Source: Peribacillus huizhouensis
GTDB taxonomy: Bacteria > Bacillota > Bacilli > Bacillales > DSM-1321
Direction: 5' to 3'
Assembly: GCF_014138605.1 (NCBI RefSeq)
Contig: NZ_JACJHX010000005.1
Coordinates: 62,001-126,000, forward strand
Length of the DNA: 64,000 nt
A program made the position numbers and the translations under genes. This document shows, piece after piece, positions 44,446-52,564 of this stretch; position 1 is the first letter of the stretch; every line of letters starts with the position of its first letter. The notes below the pieces were generated by a model. That model was not told the DNA's origin and made no database searches. It saw only the letters and a program-made list of their open reading frames with translations.

Positions 44446-44850
44446 GTGGATTTAACTCAAGTGAATTATCTCGCGGTACTCATAACAACAATGATTACAA
44501 TGGTACTGGGATTTTTGTGGTATTCACCCGTTTTATTTGGAAATACGTGGCTGAATCAAATTGGACTGAAAAAAGAGGAAATGTCAGGGGGGAGCCCGCT
44601 CACATATATCCTGACAGCATTAACTGCTTTAGTAGGATCCTTCGTACTAGCCTTGCTATTAACAATGATGAAAGAAACAACAATGATGTCGGGAATGATT
44701 GTTGGGTTGCTAATAGGGGTTAGTATCTCTGTGAAAATCGGCATGAATTTCTTGTTCGAGAGTAGAACAATCGGTCTATATTTCATTACGATTGGATACC
44801 ATCTTGTGACGTACCTCATTGCTGGCATCATCATTGGTGCGATGCAATAA
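44446..44850 (+). CDS. DUF1761 membrane protein
   Basis: The protein has 134 residues with four predicted membrane helices. The opening helix with MVLGFLWYSPVLFGNTWLNQ is the DUF1761 signature. GTG start at 44446 behind AAAGGAGGTG. The function is unknown. It stands alone between the ada operon and the FHA gene. Confidence 0.88.
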   Translation: MDLTQVNYLAVLITTMITMVLGFLWYSPVLFGNTWLNQIGLKKEEMSGGSPLTYILTALTALVGSFVLALLLTMMKETTMMSGMIVGLLIGVSISVKIGMNFLFESRTIGLYFITIGYHLVTYLIAGIIIGAMQ

Positions 44851-44987
44851 CTTGTAGGAAAAGTTGAAAAAACGCCATTGCCCTCAAGCCACTACATAGA
44901 CGAATATAAAAAATGAGCAGAGGATAAGGGTTTTTATGTGAAATCCTCGATCCTCTATGCAAATTAGAGGGGGGTGTCTCCTAAAGC

Positions 44988-45078
44988 AAAGGGATAGACC
45001 TCACACCAACCAAAGACAGTACAAGGTATATGAAACACTACATACCAATTTAAAGTACGAGATCAGATCCTTATGGGA
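44988..45078. repeat. Family A palindromic repeat, degenerate copy
   Basis: GGGATAGACCTCACACCAAC on the left and AAGTACGAGATCAGATCCTT on the right, with ACAGTACAAGG and CATACCAATT inside. It abuts the stop of the leftward FHA gene and may serve as its terminator. Confidence 0.55.
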
Positions 45079-45083
45079 GAGGC

Positions 45084-45755
45084 TTATACCATTTCTTCTA
45101 AGTAATAGCCTTTATTTTTAATGGATTTAATAGTGTAGTGATGGCCAACTTTCTTACGTACTCGATAAATCAATGAGGAGATTTCTTCATCCGTTACGAG
45201 AGAATCTGACGCGATGTTACGCTCAGGCCAAACGGTCTGGATAATTTCTTCCTTTGTCGCAATGTTGCCGATATGATTAAATAAAAGCTTAAAGCAGGTA
45301 AATTCTTTATGAGCCATTTTAATCAACTCTTTTTTTATTTGGAGTGTTTGCATCGAATCATTGAGCACCGTTTTACCCGTGTTCGTTCGTTCCCCAACAT
45401 AAAATTCTATCGTATCGTCATTATTTTTTTCAATCTGGAATTCAATCAGCCCACTAATTAACGTGAGTGAATCGCCTTCCTTGAATTGATATGATTTAAA
45501 GGGAGTTAATTTTTGACCATTTAATTCGGTACCGTGCTTGCTTTGCAAGTCCTCGATAAAAATTAAGCCATTTTGCAAGTAAATTTTACAATGTCGTCGA
45601 GAAACCAGCTTATTAAAAATAGGAAAGTCGATTTTTTCCTGGTTATTTGAGCGACCAACTATCATCTCACTATTTCCTTGCAAGTATTTAAAATTTGCAA
45701 TTGTTTCCATTCCGATGGATTTTAATAAAACTTTGTATGATTGACTATTCACCAA
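45084..45755 (-). CDS. Orphan regulator: FHA domain fused to OmpR-type winged helix
   Basis: The protein has 223 residues. The N-terminal FHA domain (about 30-110) keeps the phosphothreonine-binding residues: VGRS, then LVSRRHCKIY and SKHGTELNGQ. The C-terminal winged helix of the PhoB/OmpR class (about 140-220) shows HKEFTCFKLLFNHIGNIATK, SLIYRVRKKVG and IKSIKNKGYYLE. There is no receiver domain, so it is controlled by binding a phosphothreonine, probably placed by a Ser/Thr kinase such as PrkC, rather than by a histidine kinase. GGAGGG precedes the ATG. Target genes are unknown; two small membrane-protein genes lie divergently next to it. Confidence 0.88.
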   Translation of the reverse strand: MVNSQSYKVLLKSIGMETIANFKYLQGNSEMIVGRSNNQEKIDFPIFNKLVSRRHCKIYLQNGLIFIEDLQSKHGTELNGQKLTPFKSYQFKEGDSLTLISGLIEFQIEKNNDDTIEFYVGERTNTGKTVLNDSMQTLQIKKELIKMAHKEFTCFKLLFNHIGNIATKEEIIQTVWPERNIASDSLVTDEEISSLIYRVRKKVGHHYTIKSIKNKGYYLEEMV

Positions 45756-45975
45756 CGATCCCTCCTAATAAGATATCGGAAGCTCATTGAACGAGCATAC
45801 TCCATCTTATTTTCTTAAAGAAAACAGAATATTCTATAAAATGTTAGAAAAATGTGATGTTTGTTACATGGTGCTCAGAAGCTCACCTATGTATAATTAA
45901 ATAAATTATATTATAGTAGATTACAACTTTCTTTGAAAGGTCGTTAAGATAGAAATTTGAAAGGAATCGATTCAT

Positions 45976-46125
45976 ATGGCGTTAAAATTTCTTAGTGAAG
46001 TAAGTGGTTTAATTTTAATATGTAGCACAATCTTTTACATTTTAGTCCCGCAACCAATCACGACAATTATCTTCGCTGTAACGTGTATTCTATTTCTAAC
46101 TGCAACCGTTTTTTCTAAAAATTAA
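45976..46125 (+). CDS. Small two-helix membrane peptide (49 aa)
   Basis: ATG at 45976 with AAAGGA 10 bp upstream. MALKFLSEVSGLILICSTIF opens two hydrophobic helices joined by PQPITT. There are no soluble domains. The next small gene starts 17 bp later, so the two look like a mini-operon divergent from the FHA regulator, which could control them. I do not recognise a family. Confidence 0.5.
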   Translation: MALKFLSEVSGLILICSTIFYILVPQPITTIIFAVTCILFLTATVFSKN

Positions 46126-46142
46126 ACTTGGAGATTGTGTAC

Positions 46143-46313
46143 ATGATGGGAATGGAAGCGAAAAAAGGATTAAGGATTATGTTTATCGTTATTTGTTTTC
46201 TTTTGACGTTTTTATTAGTGAGACTTGCCTTTATGCAATTGATTTTGGACAAAGAACATTATGATAGATTAAGATTTTCAGAAATTGAATCTACTAGTAG
46301 TTTCGATAAATAG
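46143..46313 (+). CDS. Small single-pass membrane protein (56 aa)
   Basis: ATG at 46143, 9 bp after GGAG. One membrane helix (about 10-32, LRIMFIVICFLLTFLLVRLA) is followed by MQLILDKEHYDRLRFSEIES. This resembles the N-terminal anchor of class B penicillin-binding proteins (RL-x-x-MQ), but the catalytic part is absent and there is no continuing frame. It may be a remnant or a real small protein. Confidence 0.5.
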   Translation: MMGMEAKKGLRIMFIVICFLLTFLLVRLAFMQLILDKEHYDRLRFSEIESTSSFDK

Positions 46314-46513
46314 TCTGAGAATATTAGGAAAAGTGGTCAATCAATTTTTGAGGTAAAACCATCATTTGAATAAGTTATGATCTAACAGTTTGTAGGTGAT
46401 CTGCAGGCTGTTTTTTATTTGGCCGTTAAATGAAAGGAATTAAGCACTTGCAACTTTGTGAAACAAATATTTGGATAATGAAACACAAAAATTGATTTTT
46501 TTAACAATTGGTA

Positions 46514-46571
46514 TTGTCAAAGTGTAAATATTATCATATAGTGTGTATATAGATATAAACACTATTACACT
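46514..46571 (+). promoter_or_regulatory. Sigma-A promoter with a GntR operator for the ABC operon
   Basis: TTGTCA (46514-46519), 17 bp, TATAGT (46537-46542). Two nested inverted repeats overlap and follow the -10: AGTGTAA (46521) with TTACACT (46565), and TAGTGT (46539) with ACACTA (46559). The AGTGTA-type half-sites resemble those bound by the YtrA class of GntR repressors, and a YtrA-like gene is in the operon, so autoregulation is expected. Confidence 0.8.
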
Positions 46572-46593
46572 TAGAGAGAGGAAGGGTTCTATT

Positions 46594-47322
46594 ATGAGTC
46601 ATTCAAAACAGGCTTTATGGCTCGCTTGGTTTGAAATAAAAAAGTCGATTGGAAAAGTCATCTTGCTAATGATTTTCATGTTTCTCCCATTTACAGCATT
46701 CTTGATTACCTCTTTGCACGACTACTTGGAAAAAAATATCGTGATGTTTGATTATATCTTTTTACTTGCATTTGCATTAGCCGCTGCCTGGGTACGACCA
46801 AAAGGGTTTCAACTAGATAAATTGACTGACGGAATGTATGGCTCCCCATTCTTTGTATTTTTGAATCAACTGCCTATTCAGAAGGATGTTTTAGTGAAAA
46901 GTAGATTTATTGTTTATTTTGTCTACTCTGTTCCATTCCAGCTTCTATTGCTTGTATTGCTTTATTCCTTCTCACCAGAACTAAGAGCATTTATGCCATG
47001 GTACTCGTATCTAGTGTTTTCAATTATTTGGCTGAGCTTTAATGCATATTGGGGTCTTGTTTATCCTGTAGCAGACGCAGGGGAAAAAGCAACCACTACC
47101 ACCGTTGCGTTTTCGAGTATTTTGTTAGTCATAGTAGGTATGTTTGTTCCACTCATTATTGCAGTGTATACAAATTACGGAATTGTGGGTTGGACGATGT
47201 TTGCAGCAAAGCGGTGGCCAATCATTTCGTCCGCACTTTCCATAATTGCTGCACTTTATGGTCTGTCTTATTGGAAACATTCTATGAAAAAGAAAATAGA
47301 TCGTAACGATTATTTCAATTAA
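46594..47322 (+). CDS. ABC-2-like membrane protein of the GntR/ABC operon
   Basis: The start is the ATG at 46594 (242 residues) with AGAGAGAGGAAGGG upstream. Six hydrophobic helices fill the protein (VILLMIFMFLPFTAFLI; YIFLLAFALAAAW; LVIVGMFVPLIIAVY). A basic C-terminal tail ends KKIDRNDYFN. It should form the membrane part of the exporter driven by the ATPase two genes downstream. No family name is certain. Confidence 0.75.
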   Translation: MSHSKQALWLAWFEIKKSIGKVILLMIFMFLPFTAFLITSLHDYLEKNIVMFDYIFLLAFALAAAWVRPKGFQLDKLTDGMYGSPFFVFLNQLPIQKDVLVKSRFIVYFVYSVPFQLLLLVLLYSFSPELRAFMPWYSYLVFSIIWLSFNAYWGLVYPVADAGEKATTTTVAFSSILLVIVGMFVPLIIAVYTNYGIVGWTMFAAKRWPIISSALSIIAALYGLSYWKHSMKKKIDRNDYFN

Positions 47323-47349
47323 CTTGTTACAACAGGAAGGAGGAACACG

Positions 47350-47751
47350 ATGGAGCTTCCGATTCGACTTTCTAAAGAATCACGTGTGCCGATTTATCAT
47401 CAAATTGAAGCACAAATCAAAACACTTATTACGAGCGGACATCTGGCTGCAGGCTCATCATTGCCTTCCATTCGTGCACTCTCAAAAGATCTTGAAATCA
47501 GTGTTATTACGATAAGACGTGCCTATCAAGATCTTGAATACCAGGGTTTCATCAAAACCGTTCAAGGAAAAGGGACATTTGTTGCAGAGGTTGCGGAATC
47601 GATGAAAGAGAAGATTAAAGTTTCTGTGGTATATGAAGCCATAGCAAACGGAGTGGAAACTGCACTTCAACATGAATATAGCTTCGAAGAAATTGAAGGG
47701 ATTTTTCAACAAATCCTTTCAATGAAAAAAAACAAGAAGAAGGAGGAATAG
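47350..47751 (+). CDS. GntR-family repressor, YtrA type
   Basis: The protein has 133 residues: a winged helix (about 5-72, KESRVPIYHQIEAQIKTLIT, LPSIRALSKDLEISVITIRR, GFIKTVQGKGTF) with only a short helical C-terminal tail for dimerisation, which defines the YtrA subfamily. These repress ABC operons that respond to cell-wall or membrane-active compounds. The matching palindrome is in the operon promoter. AGGAAGGAGG precedes the ATG. Confidence 0.92.
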   Translation: MELPIRLSKESRVPIYHQIEAQIKTLITSGHLAAGSSLPSIRALSKDLEISVITIRRAYQDLEYQGFIKTVQGKGTFVAEVAESMKEKIKVSVVYEAIANGVETALQHEYSFEEIEGIFQQILSMKKNKKKEE

Positions 47752-47754
47752 AAG

Positions 47755-48633
47755 ATGCAACCATGGTTGGAAATGAAGGGGTTGAAGAAGAAGATTGATG
47801 ACTTTCAACTTGGACCGATAGATTTGACCGTTCAACCAGGAACAATTACAGCCCTTGTTGGGAATAATGGAGCAGGGAAAAGTACACTTTTGAAGACCAT
47901 GATGAACTTAGTAAAACCTGAAGAGGGGGTAATCCATCTTTTTGGAAAAGAGTTTGATCAATATGAAGATCATTGGAATCAGCGTATTGCTTATCAGCCC
48001 CAGTCGCTAATTGGGTGTAATGCGTTCAATGGAAAAGAGTTGATGACGTTCATCTCAAAGTGGTATCCGAAATGGGATCAGAACTTATTTATGCATCTTG
48101 TTGATTTGTTTGATATTCCAATAATGAAACGGTACGTTAAGCTGTCACCTGGTGTAAGACAGAAACTTAATCTTGCCCTATCCCTATCAAGGGATACCGA
48201 GGTTATGGTCCTAGATGAACCGACTGCTCAAATGGATATACCGGCTAAACAAATGCTGATGGACGTGTTAGTTGAATGGATGGAACGGGAAGACAAAGCC
48301 TTAATTATTGCCACCCACCAAGTGGAGGACATTCGTAAACTCGCAGACTATGTGGTCATTATGAAGAACGGGAAGATGATCGGACAATTTTTAAAAGAAG
48401 AACTAACGACACAATACAAGCGCTACTGGATGGAACAGCCGCTCTCATTTGAATCTGTACCAGGAGAAATTACTCGAAAAGGTGATCGATTGATTACAAC
48501 TAGTCGTTCTAACGAAGCGGAGCGTTATTTTTTACAAGAAAAACTGGCATGGATTGAATCCGAGTCAATGGAGCTAGAAGAAATTATTACTGTATTGCTG
48601 GGAGATCATGGGGAACGTAAACGGCCATTTTGA
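47755..48633 (+). CDS. ABC transporter ATPase of the YtrA-like operon
   Basis: The protein has 292 residues. Walker A is GNNGAGKST, Walker B VMVLDEPTAQMD, and the switch His lies in ATHQVED. The signature loop reads LSPGVRQKLNLALS in place of LSGGQ, as in the YtrB/YhcH type. The C-terminal 80 residues are an accessory domain. It starts 3 bp after the repressor stop behind AAGGAGG. With the membrane protein at 46594 it forms an exporter. Confidence 0.93.
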   Translation: MQPWLEMKGLKKKIDDFQLGPIDLTVQPGTITALVGNNGAGKSTLLKTMMNLVKPEEGVIHLFGKEFDQYEDHWNQRIAYQPQSLIGCNAFNGKELMTFISKWYPKWDQNLFMHLVDLFDIPIMKRYVKLSPGVRQKLNLALSLSRDTEVMVLDEPTAQMDIPAKQMLMDVLVEWMEREDKALIIATHQVEDIRKLADYVVIMKNGKMIGQFLKEELTTQYKRYWMEQPLSFESVPGEITRKGDRLITTSRSNEAERYFLQEKLAWIESESMELEEIITVLLGDHGERKRPF

Positions 48634-48696
48634 TCGTTCGGAAAAAATACAACACCTCAAGAAAGACTAAAATGGTTGAGATTGTAGGAAAGATTG

Positions 48697-48730
48697 AGAA
48701 AGACCTTCCGTGTCAGGAAGGTCTTTTCTC
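48697..48730. terminator. Bidirectional terminator between the ABC operon and yceI
   Basis: AAAGACCTTCC / GGAAGGTCTTTTC, 10-bp perfect stem with A and T runs on both sides, between convergent genes. Confidence 0.88.
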
Positions 48731-48743
48731 GTGAATAAAATAA

Positions 48744-49277
48744 TTAAGCTTGCTTCACAGCTTGAATGTCAAAGTTTAATGTGATTTGGTCGCCAACAAG
48801 TACGCCACCAGTTTCAAGGGCAGTATTCCAAGTTAAGCCGTAATCACTGCGTTTCACTTTACCAGATCCGCTAAATCCTGCTTTATCATTGCCCCATGGA
48901 TCTTTTGCTTCACCTTCAAATGTAACTTGGAATGTTTCTTCGCGAGTAACGCCGTGCAATGATACATCTCCGATAAGTTCATATTCATTATCCCCAGTTT
49001 TGGTGATTTTTTTCGATATAACCGTTAATGTTGGATATGTTTCAACATCAAAAAAGTCAGCAGAACGAAGGTGATTATCACGGTCTTCGCTTCGTGTATC
49101 AACACTTGCAACATCGACTGTGAATGTGATATTTGCCGTTGTTAAATCGGCTGGATCAGCTTCGATTGCTGCATCGAATTGATTAAAAGAACCTTTCACT
49201 TTAGAAATCATCATATGTTTAACAGAGAATGCTACTTCACTATGGCTTACGTCAATTGTCCACTTCGTTTTTGTCAT
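48744..49277 (-). CDS. YceI-family lipid-binding protein
   Basis: The start is placed at the ATG giving MTKTKWTIDVSHSEVAFSVK (177 residues) with GGGGAGGAA upstream. YceI proteins form a lipocalin-like beta barrel that binds polyisoprenoid chains. Signatures are HMMISKVKGSFNQFDAAIEA, DNHLRSADFFDVETYPT and GDVSLHGVTREETF. No signal peptide is visible, so this is a cytoplasmic version, as in other Bacillota. Confidence 0.94.
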   Translation of the reverse strand: MTKTKWTIDVSHSEVAFSVKHMMISKVKGSFNQFDAAIEADPADLTTANITFTVDVASVDTRSEDRDNHLRSADFFDVETYPTLTVISKKITKTGDNEYELIGDVSLHGVTREETFQVTFEGEAKDPWGNDKAGFSGSGKVKRSDYGLTWNTALETGGVLVGDQITLNFDIQAVKQA

Positions 49278-49524
49278 GATAAAATTCCTCCCCAATATAT
49301 TATCGTGAAATTATATACTTTTAATTCGAGATAACTTAATACAAGATAAATTATAAATTCAAATTATTGGATTGTCAATGGGATTTACAAAAAACTTACA
49401 AATCCTTCAAATTAAATATTTACTATGAAAATAAAAAAGGGTTTTTATAAAAATATCATAACTTGGAATTATTTACTGGTAAAAGGGGAAGGTAGATAGT
49501 AGTTCATTTTTGAGGAGGAAGAGT

Positions 49525-51114
49525 GTGGGAAACAATCAATCAAATGATCCAAATCAAACGGAAGATGTCTTAACGAATCGTCAAGGGCACCTAGTAACGA
49601 ATAATCAAAGTATGAGAACGGTTGGCAATCGTGGACCGACGACATTAGAAAATTATGATTTCATTGAGAAAATAAGCCACTTTGACAGGGAGCGAATTCC
49701 AGAACGGGTCGTACATGGTCGTGGTGCCGGTGCTCATGGCTATTTTGAAGCATATGGAAAAGCGGGAGATGAACCTGTTTCGAAGTATACTCGAGCTAAG
49801 CTTTTCCAAGAGGCAGGAAAACAAACGCCTGTTTTTGTTCGCTTTTCTACAGTGATCCATGGAACACATTCTCCGGAAACATTACGTGACCCACGCGGTT
49901 TTGCGGTGAAGTTTTATACCGAAGATGGCAATTGGGATTTGGTTGGGAATAATTTGAAAATCTTCTTTATTCGTGATGCGATTAAATTTCCCGATATGAT
50001 TCATGCTTTTAAGCCAGATCCAATTACGAATATACAGGATAATGAACGATTTTTTGATTTTTGCTGTAATTCACCAGAATCCTTTCACATGGTCACCTTC
50101 GTCTTCTCACCTTGGGGGATTCCAGCGAATTATCGCATGATGCAAGGGTCAGGGGTTAATACGTATAAGTGGGTGAACAGTGAGGGTGAAGCTGTTCTTG
50201 TCAAATACCATTGGGAACCTAAACAAGGGATAAAAAATTTAACGCAAAAAGAAGCAGAAGAAATTCAAGCGAAGAACTTCAACCACGCTACCCAGGACTT
50301 GTATGAGGCAATTGAAAACGGTGAATATCCTGAATGGGAGCTGCTTGTCCAAGTGATGAGCGATGACGATCATCCTGAATTGGATTTTGATCCGTTAGAT
50401 GATACGAAGTTATGGCCTGAAGACCAGTTCCCGTGGCTTGCGGTTGGGAAAATGGTGCTGAACAAAAATCCAGAAGATTATTTTACTGAAGTAGAGCAGG
50501 CCGCATTTGGAACAGGTGTCTTGGTAGATGGTCTTGATTTTTCGGACGATAAGATGCTTCAGGGCAGAACATTCTCCTACTCTGATACGCAGCGTCATCG
50601 TGTCGGCGCTAACTATTTACAGCTGCCCATTAATGCACCTAAGAAAAGGGTAGCGACAAATCAACGCGGTGGTCAAATGCAATATCGAGTGGATCTAGGT
50701 GGAAATCAGAACCCGCATATCAATTACGAACCTTCCCTTCTTGGCGGCTTGAAAGAAGCGAAGCAAGAAGGCAAAGAATATACCCCTTATATTGAAGGGA
50801 AATTAGTGAGAGAATCCATTGATCGCCAAAACAATACGAAACAAGCCGGTGAAACGTATCGCATGTTTGAGGACTGGGAGAAGGATGAACTAATCTCTAA
50901 CCTTGTTTCAGGACTTGCACCAGTAGACAGTCGAATCCAAGCCAAAATGATTGCATTGGCGGAAGAAGCAGATGAAGAATACGGCCGCCGTCTACGAGAA
51001 GGCTTGGCAAATGCGCCAAAAGGTGGATCGAGTCAAAAGCCTCTTGGCAATAAAGATGGAGAAAAGGCTCCCGAACAAGCAATTGAAAAGGGACATGACG
51101 CAGAGCCTTACTAA
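49525..51114 (+). CDS. katX: Clade 3-type catalase, KatX/KatA-like
   Basis: Monofunctional heme catalase of 529 residues. The start is the GTG at 49525, 6 bp after GAGGAGG. The N-terminal [20 protein letters not shown] and [20 protein letters not shown] are typical. The distal His segment is [20 protein letters not shown], with Asn in [13 protein letters not shown], and the proximal Tyr lies in [16 protein letters not shown]. The acidic, Gln-rich C-terminal tail ends KGHDAEPY. The N-terminus and length fit KatX, the catalase that protects germinating spores in B. subtilis, better than vegetative KatA; the choice is moderately sure. Confidence 0.93.
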   Translation: MGNNQSNDPNQTEDVLTNRQGHLVTNNQSMRTVGNRGPTTLENYDFIEKISHFDRERIPERVVHGRGAGAHGYFEAYGKAGDEPVSKYTRAKLFQEAGKQTPVFVRFSTVIHGTHSPETLRDPRGFAVKFYTEDGNWDLVGNNLKIFFIRDAIKFPDMIHAFKPDPITNIQDNERFFDFCCNSPESFHMVTFVFSPWGIPANYRMMQGSGVNTYKWVNSEGEAVLVKYHWEPKQGIKNLTQKEAEEIQAKNFNHATQDLYEAIENGEYPEWELLVQVMSDDDHPELDFDPLDDTKLWPEDQFPWLAVGKMVLNKNPEDYFTEVEQAAFGTGVLVDGLDFSDDKMLQGRTFSYSDTQRHRVGANYLQLPINAPKKRVATNQRGGQMQYRVDLGGNQNPHINYEPSLLGGLKEAKQEGKEYTPYIEGKLVRESIDRQNNTKQAGETYRMFEDWEKDELISNLVSGLAPVDSRIQAKMIALAEEADEEYGRRLREGLANAPKGGSSQKPLGNKDGEKAPEQAIEKGHDAEPY

Positions 51115-51139
51115 TGCGGACAGACTAAGACATATTGTT

Positions 51140-51560
51140 CAAGGTTCATCCCCATTAACGGACAGTAACCCTTACTGATTGATTCACTTTATAGTTTTGC
51201 CTACATCTAGTTTTGAACTGAATCTCTTAAGGGTCAGACTGTGCACTTTAAATCAGTATGTTGTGTTTTATACACGTAACTTTACTGTATTTAGTTGTTG
51301 CAGTGTCTGACCCTTTCTTTTGGAGCACTCCTTTTTTTAATTTTTGGCTATGTTGAAGCGCGTTGTTGATTGGAACGAACGCCATACGTTCCAATCAACA
51401 GGCAAGTTTTACAGAGTCTAATTTGTAAATATCATTTATTTGCAATGAATCCCGCATGAATGGGCAGTGCAACTCCACTTCAAGGTTTAGGGGAATCGAA
51501 GAAGCATAGGTGGGGGGATGAAGAAAACCCCACTGGTTGAAGTTTCATTTTATCAAGCGG
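51140..51560 (+). repeat. Repeat cluster: family C fragment, family A copy, family C copy
   Basis: 51153-51195 has CATTAACGGACAGTAA and TTACTGATTGATTCACTTTA, an internally deleted family C end. 51229-51316 is a full family A palindrome, AGGGTCAGACTGTGCAC against GCAGTGTCTGACCCTT. 51449-51556 is a shortened family C: AATGGGCAGTGC, GGAATCGAAGAAGCATAGGT, then CCACTGGTTGAAGTTTCATT. No gene is supported between 51115 and 51670. The rest includes the csbA upstream region. Confidence 0.75.
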
Positions 51561-51670
51561 TTTAAATCGTAAACAAATGGATTTTATCTGATAAATGAAT
51601 TAAACTGAAACTACTTAATTAGTAAATGGGCTTTGCTGTAAATTACAGTGGACTGTAAGGAGATGGAAGA

Positions 51671-51889
51671 ATGGTTAAGTTTTTATCTGCTCTAATCGTT
51701 CCCGGCTTACTTGTTATCTTATTTTCAAGAGTGACGTTTAATCGTTATGTCGGACTTGCATTGACGGTTGCATTAATTGCAGCATCGGCATATAAAGGTT
51801 ACACACATACATGGATTTTAATTATCATAGATGCGTTTTCATTAACAGTCGGTTTTTGGTATTCAACGAAAATGTTAAAACGAATATAG
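51671..51889 (+). CDS. csbA: General stress membrane protein CsbA
   Basis: The protein has 72 residues with two to three hydrophobic segments. The DUF2198/CsbA sequence has FLSALIVPGLLVILFSRVTF and GFWYSTKMLKRI. In B. subtilis csbA is a sigma-B gene directly upstream of uvrBA, the same place as here. AAGGAGATGGAAG precedes the ATG. A weak GTTTAA-N13-GGATTT lies near 51560, not enough to call a sigma-B promoter. Confidence 0.92.
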   Translation: MVKFLSALIVPGLLVILFSRVTFNRYVGLALTVALIAASAYKGYTHTWILIIIDAFSLTVGFWYSTKMLKRI

Positions 51890-51947
51890 CATGAAGGAAG
51901 AATAGTATACTGCAATCTTCAATATTATTTCTATTATTCTATCTACA

Positions 51948-51983
51948 TAAACACATGGTGCAAATCGAGCCATGTGTTTTTTG
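51948..51983 (+). terminator. Terminator after csbA
   Basis: AAACACATGG / CCATGTGTTTTTT, 10-bp stem with six T. Confidence 0.9.
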
Positions 51984-52050
51984 TAATGGCTAATCTTTCT
52001 GATAGCAGAGCTTTTAGTTGACTACATTTACATTTTCCTTTTTGTATGAA

Positions 52051-52170
52051 GACATGGGGACGGGGCTGCGCGACTTATTAATATAGCCTATCTACTACAC
52101 TTATGCATACTTTTTTAAGAAAATCCGGATCCGCACCGCCACCATTGTGATTAGGCGAGTGTAGCGTGCT
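52051..52170 (+). repeat. Family B repeat, copy before uvrB
   Basis: GGGGACGGGGCTGCGCGACT, TTAATATAGCC, then ATCCGGATCCGCACCGCCAC and TTGTGATTAGGCGAGTGTAG. It is co-linear with the copy at 28585 and the inverse of the copy at 32019. Confidence 0.75.
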
Positions 52171-52392
52171 ATAGGATGAATCCTAAATGATGAATATTGG
52201 AATTTAAGCGCCGTATTCGTTTTGTATTGTCGAAAATCTGTCGAATGAACGTTCGCTTATTATTGGTTTCTTCGTTGTCCTTTGTGGTAGAATGTGTATA
52301 GAATGCTTCAATAAAGGGCTATAAATAGATATGAATGTTTTAGACAAAAGCCTAACGGTGAAAGTAGATAAATCCATTATAGACAAGAAATA

Positions 52393-52546
52393 TTTATCCC
52401 GCTTTAACGGGCAGTAAACCCCCACCCAAGGCTTAGAGGAATCGAGGAAGCTTAGGTGGGGGATAACTGCCCGTAAAAGCCCGATTGGTTCAAAGACAAT
52501 CAGTGGGGGATGAAGAAAACGCCCACTGATTGAAGTTTCACTTTAT
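52393..52546 (+). repeat. Family C repeat, single copy in the uvrB leader
   Basis: It starts TTTATCCCGCTTTAACGGGC and ends GATTGAAGTTTCACTTTATA, 18 bp before the uvrB start codon. The outer stem ACGGGCAGT/ACTGCCCGT and inner CCCCCACC/GGTGGGGG are intact. It carries the GGGGGATGAAGAAAACGCCC loop variant shared with the ctpB copy. TTTAT occurs at both ends. Confidence 0.82.
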
Positions 52547-52564
52547 AGAATGGAGGATTGCTTA

